Source: Muribaculaceae bacterium
Lineage (GTDB): Bacteria; Bacteroidota; Bacteroidia; Bacteroidales; Muribaculaceae
Reading direction: 5' to 3'
Assembly: GCA_024400895.1 (NCBI GenBank)
Contig: JAKSMA010000075.1
Coordinates: forward strand, 1 to 9,829
DNA: 9,829 nucleotides
This document shows, one piece after another, positions 6,739 to 9,829 of this stretch (its first letter is position 1; each line of letters begins with the position of its first letter). The position numbers were made by a program, and so were the translations under genes. The notes under the pieces were generated by a model. That model ran no database searches. It was given only the letters and a program-made list of their open reading frames with translations, and was not told where the DNA came from.

Positions 6739-8703
6739 ATGAAAAGAATAGCGATTTTTTTTCGCACCAACACAGGTGCTGCACTGCTGAATATGCTCGT
6801 GGCGTACGCAGTGTTCATGATTTCGCGCCTGGCTTTCTTTTTTGAAAACTACTCCACTTTTGCACCCGATATGAGCGCCGATCTCGCTATGAGTATGCTC
6901 CGAGGTGCATTGGTGTTTGATACCTCTGCCCTCCTCTACATCAATAGCCTCTACCTCGTGCTCATGCTCCTACCCTGGGGGCGCAAAGAGGTGGCGGGTT
7001 TCCATCGCTTTCTCAAATGGCTCTTCGTGGCCACCAACTCCATAGGCCTCGCTCTCAATCTTGGCGATGCCGTTTATTTCACCTACACCGGACGCCGCTC
7101 CACAGTGACGGTGTTCTCCGAATTTGCAAGCGAAAATAATATCGTTTCCATTTTCCTCACCGAATTCGTCAACCACTGGTATCTCGTGCTCCTGTTTGCA
7201 GTGCTCGTGGCGCTCATGTGGCTTTGCTACCGCACTCCCGATAAATGCATTTGGCAAAGGCGTTGGCGCTATTATGTGGCACAGTGCGTGACATTATTGG
7301 TGCTGGCTCCACTCGCCATCATCGGCATTCGCGGCAGCGCCACTGCAGGCACACGACCCATCACCATCAGCAATGCCAATGAGTATGTGAATCGCCCTAT
7401 TGAGGGCACTGTGGTGCTCAACACACCTTTCTCCATCATTCGCAGCATAGGCAAGAAAGTGTTCGTCACCCCATCCTATATGCCAATGGAGGAGATGAAG
7501 CGCACCTATGAACCTATCATCACGCCCGTACGCGATTCGCTCACCACTTCACAAAAGAAGAATGTGGTGGTGCTTATTGTGGAAAGTATGGGCAAGGAAT
7601 ACATCGGTAGCCTCAACCCCACGCTTGAAAGCGGCCACTACAAAGGCTATATGCCATTCGTGGATTCGCTGCTCGCCAAGAGTCTCACATTTGAATATAC
7701 TTTCGCCAATGGGCGCATCTCCATGGATGCCATGCCTTCGATTCTGTCGGGCATACCCATGATGGTGGAGCCTTTCTTCCTCACACCAGCGTCGCTCAAC
7801 GACGTGGGAGGTCTGCCAAAGATGCTTCGCCCTCGCGGCTATTACAGTGCATTTTTCCATGGTGCACACAACATTTCCATGGGCTTCAGCGCATTTGCCC
7901 ATGCCATTGGCTATGAGAAATATTACGGACTCAATGAATATTGCCGTTCGCCTAAATATGGAGGTATGGACGACTTCGACGGAAAATGGGCCATTTGGGA
8001 CGAACCTTTCTTACAGTACACACTCGATGAAATAGGCACCTTCCGCCAACCGTTCCTTGTATCGATGTTCACTGCTTCGTCGCACCATCCCTACAATATC
8101 CCCGCACAGTATGCTGGCAAATTTACCGATGCGCCAGGCGGCTTGCCCATCTACAAGTGCGTGCGCTACACCGACATGGCTTTGCGCCGATTCTTTGAGC
8201 GCGCCAGTCACGAGCCATGGTTCCGCAACACGATTTTCGTGCTGGTGGCCGACCACACCAACATCAACCAACATCCTTTCTATAAGACAGAACAAGGCCT
8301 CTACAGCATTCCTATCATCTTCTACACTCCCGACGGCAGCCTTCGCCCGGGTGTAATGAAAGATGTGATTGCCCAGCAAACCGACATTATGCCCACATTG
8401 ATGCATATCCTCGGATACGATAAGCCATACGTGGCTTTCGGATGCGACTTGTTGAGCACTCCTGCCGACCAAACTTGGGCGTTCAACTACAACAATGGCG
8501 TGTATCAATACTTCAAGGGCGACCTCATGCTCCAGTTCGACGGACAAAAGACTATCGGTCTCTATCGCTTCAAAACCGATTCGCTGCTGAAGCAAAACCT
8601 CGCCGGCTCACTCCCTCAGCAAGCCACCCTCGAACACGAACTCAAGGCGCTCATCCAGCAATACATGCACCGCATGAACACCAACCAACTCATCCTACGT
8701 TAA
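6739..8703 (+). CDS. LTA-synthase-family membrane phospho-transferase (alkaline phosphatase/sulfatase fold)
   Basis: A 654-residue inner-membrane enzyme with the LtaS architecture. About five transmembrane helices lie within residues 12-200, followed by a linker and a large periplasmic catalytic domain (about 274-570). Metal and catalytic residues inferred by alignment with LtaS are Glu282 (VVLIVESMGKEY), the nucleophile Ser328 in FANGRISMDAMPS (Thr in Staphylococcus LtaS), His449/His450 (TASSHHPY), and Asp505-His506 (LVADHTN). The family transfers phosphoglycerol or phosphoethanolamine from phospholipids to glycans or lipids (LtaS, OpgB, related enzymes). Bacteroidetes lack lipoteichoic acid, so the acceptor here is unknown and could be a surface glycan, lipid or membrane-derived oligosaccharide. 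It starts 10 bp after the small membrane protein. A paralogue follows 78 bp downstream on the same strand behind its own promoter. All expected residues are present, so it should be active. A sulfatase role is unlikely, since the Cys/Ser-x-Pro-x-Arg motif is absent. Confidence 0.9.
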   Translation: MKRIAIFFRTNTGAALLNMLVAYAVFMISRLAFFFENYSTFAPDMSADLAMSMLRGALVFDTSALLYINSLYLVLMLLPWGRKEVAGFHRFLKWLFVATNSIGLALNLGDAVYFTYTGRRSTVTVFSEFASENNIVSIFLTEFVNHWYLVLLFAVLVALMWLCYRTPDKCIWQRRWRYYVAQCVTLLVLAPLAIIGIRGSATAGTRPITISNANEYVNRPIEGTVVLNTPFSIIRSIGKKVFVTPSYMPMEEMKRTYEPIITPVRDSLTTSQKKNVVVLIVESMGKEYIGSLNPTLESGHYKGYMPFVDSLLAKSLTFEYTFANGRISMDAMPSILSGIPMMVEPFFLTPASLNDVGGLPKMLRPRGYYSAFFHGAHNISMGFSAFAHAIGYEKYYGLNEYCRSPKYGGMDDFDGKWAIWDEPFLQYTLDEIGTFRQPFLVSMFTASSHHPYNIPAQYAGKFTDAPGGLPIYKCVRYTDMALRRFFERASHEPWFRNTIFVLVADHTNINQHPFYKTEQGLYSIPIIFYTPDGSLRPGVMKDVIAQQTDIMPTLMHILGYDKPYVAFGCDLLSTPADQTWAFNYNNGVYQYFKGDLMLQFDGQKTIGLYRFKTDSLLKQNLAGSLPQQATLEHELKALIQQYMHRMNTNQLILR

Positions 8704-8724
8704 CATCTCGTTCATTGTTGGTAT

Positions 8725-8755
8725 TTTGTGGTTTGTGGGGATTTGGTTACTTTTG
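8725..8755 (+). promoter_or_regulatory. Bacteroidetes-type promoter for the second LTA-synthase-like gene
   Basis: TTTG (8725-8728), a 19-bp spacer and TACTTTTG (8748-8755) match the -33/-7 consensus in full. The ATG at 8782 is 26 nt beyond the -7 element, giving a leader of about 20 nt. The promoter occupies the 78-bp gap between the paralogues, so the second can be expressed independently. I see no terminator in this gap, so read-through from the first gene is also possible. Confidence 0.78.
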
Positions 8756-8781
8756 TAGCGTGATAAACAAACATCACTTTT

Positions 8782-9829
8782 ATGCGAAATAAAATTAATA
8801 AGATATTGAACAATAGCCTGTATTCGCCACTGATTACGGTGGTGAGCGGACTATTGTTGGCGTACGCAGTATATTTTCTGTGTCGACTGGTGTTTTTGGC
8901 GGTGAACTATAGCAGTTTCGCCGACAATCTCTCAGCCTCGCACTTGGCCGAAATGCTCCGCGGCGGCTTCTTTTTTGATTCATCAGCCATCATGTACACC
9001 AATGTGCTTTGGATAGTGATGGTGCTCTTTCCTTTGCATCTGAAGGAGCGCGCGCTCTACCAAAAGATTTGCAAATGGGTGTTTGTGGTGGTGAATTCAT
9101 TGGCTGTGGTGATGAATATGTGCGACTGCGTTTATTTTCAATACACTTCGCGACGCACCACCAGCACAGTGTTCAGCGAGTTTAGCCACGAAGGTAACCT
9201 TGCAGGCATTTTCGGCACCGAACTCGTTCGCCACTTCTACCTGGTGCTCATTGGCGCTGCACTGATTTATGCGCTTTGGCGATTGTATAAACAACATCAA
9301 TTGAAGCACCACGCGCTATGCTGGTGGAAATATAGTCTGGCTATGGCGGCATCGTTGGTAGTGATGGTGCCTTGCGTGTTGGGCGGTATGCGTGGCGGAC
9401 TGGCCCACAATGTGCGCCCCATCACGGTGAGCAATGCCAACCAATATGTCGACCACCCCACAGAGGCGGCTATTGTGCTCAACACCCCATTCTCGTTGCT
9501 GCGCACCATAGGCAAAAATGTGTTTGAAGAGCCTAAATATTTCACCTCCGAAAAGCAAATGCTCGCTCTTTATTCTCCCATCCACCGCCCTGCAGCTGGC
9601 GTGAAGATGCAGAAGAAAAATGTGGTGGTGCTCATTGTGGAAAGTTTGGGTAAGGAGTACATCGGTAGCCTGAACAAAGACCTCGACGGTGGTAAATACA
9701 AGGGCTACACGCCTTTCGTGGATTCGCTGCTCACCAAGAGTCTTACATTTGAATACACTTTCGCCAACGGACGCAAGAGCATCGATGCCATGCCGTCCAC
9801 ATTGTCAAGCATACCAATGCTGGCGGAGC
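8782..9829 (+). CDS. Second LTA-synthase-family membrane phospho-transferase, N-terminal part (paralogue of the upstream gene)
   Basis: Partial gene: ATG 8782 and 349 codons open to the right edge. It begins MRNKINKILNNSLYSPLITV and has the same five-helix layout (hydrophobic segments within about 16-45, 66-86, 98-115, 150-167, 184-203). The shared linker VRPITVSNANQYVDHP (211-226) and the first half of the catalytic domain follow. The metal ligand Glu287 (VVLIVESLGKEY) and nucleophile Ser333 (FANGRKSIDAMPS) are conserved; the Asp-His metal motif lies beyond the window. From 9616 the DNA aligns without gaps to 7558-7771 at about 80% identity, while the membrane half is visibly more diverged. 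The arrangement is a tandem duplication. Having its own promoter suggests different timing or substrate from its neighbour. Whether the protein is intact cannot be told here. Confidence 0.9.
   Translation, partial: MRNKINKILNNSLYSPLITVVSGLLLAYAVYFLCRLVFLAVNYSSFADNLSASHLAEMLRGGFFFDSSAIMYTNVLWIVMVLFPLHLKERALYQKICKWVFVVVNSLAVVMNMCDCVYFQYTSRRTTSTVFSEFSHEGNLAGIFGTELVRHFYLVLIGAALIYALWRLYKQHQLKHHALCWWKYSLAMAASLVVMVPCVLGGMRGGLAHNVRPITVSNANQYVDHPTEAAIVLNTPFSLLRTIGKNVFEEPKYFTSEKQMLALYSPIHRPAAGVKMQKKNVVVLIVESLGKEYIGSLNKDLDGGKYKGYTPFVDSLLTKSLTFEYTFANGRKSIDAMPSTLSSIPMLAE

Noticed and set aside
8442..8792. Plus-strand open frame of 116 codons across the end of the first LTA-synthase-like gene
   Set aside because: It is an alternate frame of that gene and runs through the promoter of the next one; the product is low-complexity with no motif.

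Overview
The window comes from a Gram-negative member of the Bacteroidetes, most likely order Bacteroidales (Prevotellaceae or Muribaculaceae would fit; genus not determined). The evidence is threefold. Three promoters match the Bacteroidetes pattern TTTG-N19-TAnnTTTG. Starts lack obvious Shine-Dalgarno sequences and sit behind A/T-rich leaders. The gene families (Bacteroidales-type GH3 acyl-adenylase, single-chain serine dehydratase, CX5CX3CX2C small protein, LTA-synthase-like enzymes) are typical of that order. I see no tRNA, rRNA, insertion sequence, CRISPR array or phage gene. This looks like ordinary chromosomal core sequence with a tandem duplication at its right end.

Left part (1-3362), minus strand: a compact four-gene cluster reads leftward from a strong promoter at 3332-3362. 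In transcription order it encodes a small Cys4 protein with an internal lipoprotein-like segment, a secreted alpha/beta-hydrolase esterase, an iron-sulfur L-serine dehydratase, and the N-terminal 248 residues of a superfamily 1 helicase that runs off the left edge. The gaps are 6, 46 and 42 bp and I find no good internal promoter, so one transcript is likely. The functions do not form an obvious pathway.

The 268-bp divergent intergenic region (3288-3555) holds the leftward promoter; no convincing rightward promoter was found. Rightward from 3556 is an exported YARHG-domain protein, closed by a textbook 12-bp-stem terminator at 4763-4803.

Right part (4844-9829), plus strand: a second promoter (4844-4874) lies so close to the GH3-family adenylase start (4882) that the mRNA should be leaderless. 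The GH3 stop codon lies inside a five-unit heptamer repeat. A three-helix small membrane protein and a 654-residue LTA-synthase-family membrane phospho-transferase follow with no new promoter visible. A third promoter (8725-8755) then drives a second LTA-synthase-family paralogue, cut by the right edge. Its catalytic core is about 80% identical in DNA to the first. Bacteroidetes have no lipoteichoic acid, so the substrate of this pair is an open question and is the most interesting biology in the window. I did not find a convincing wholly novel system.
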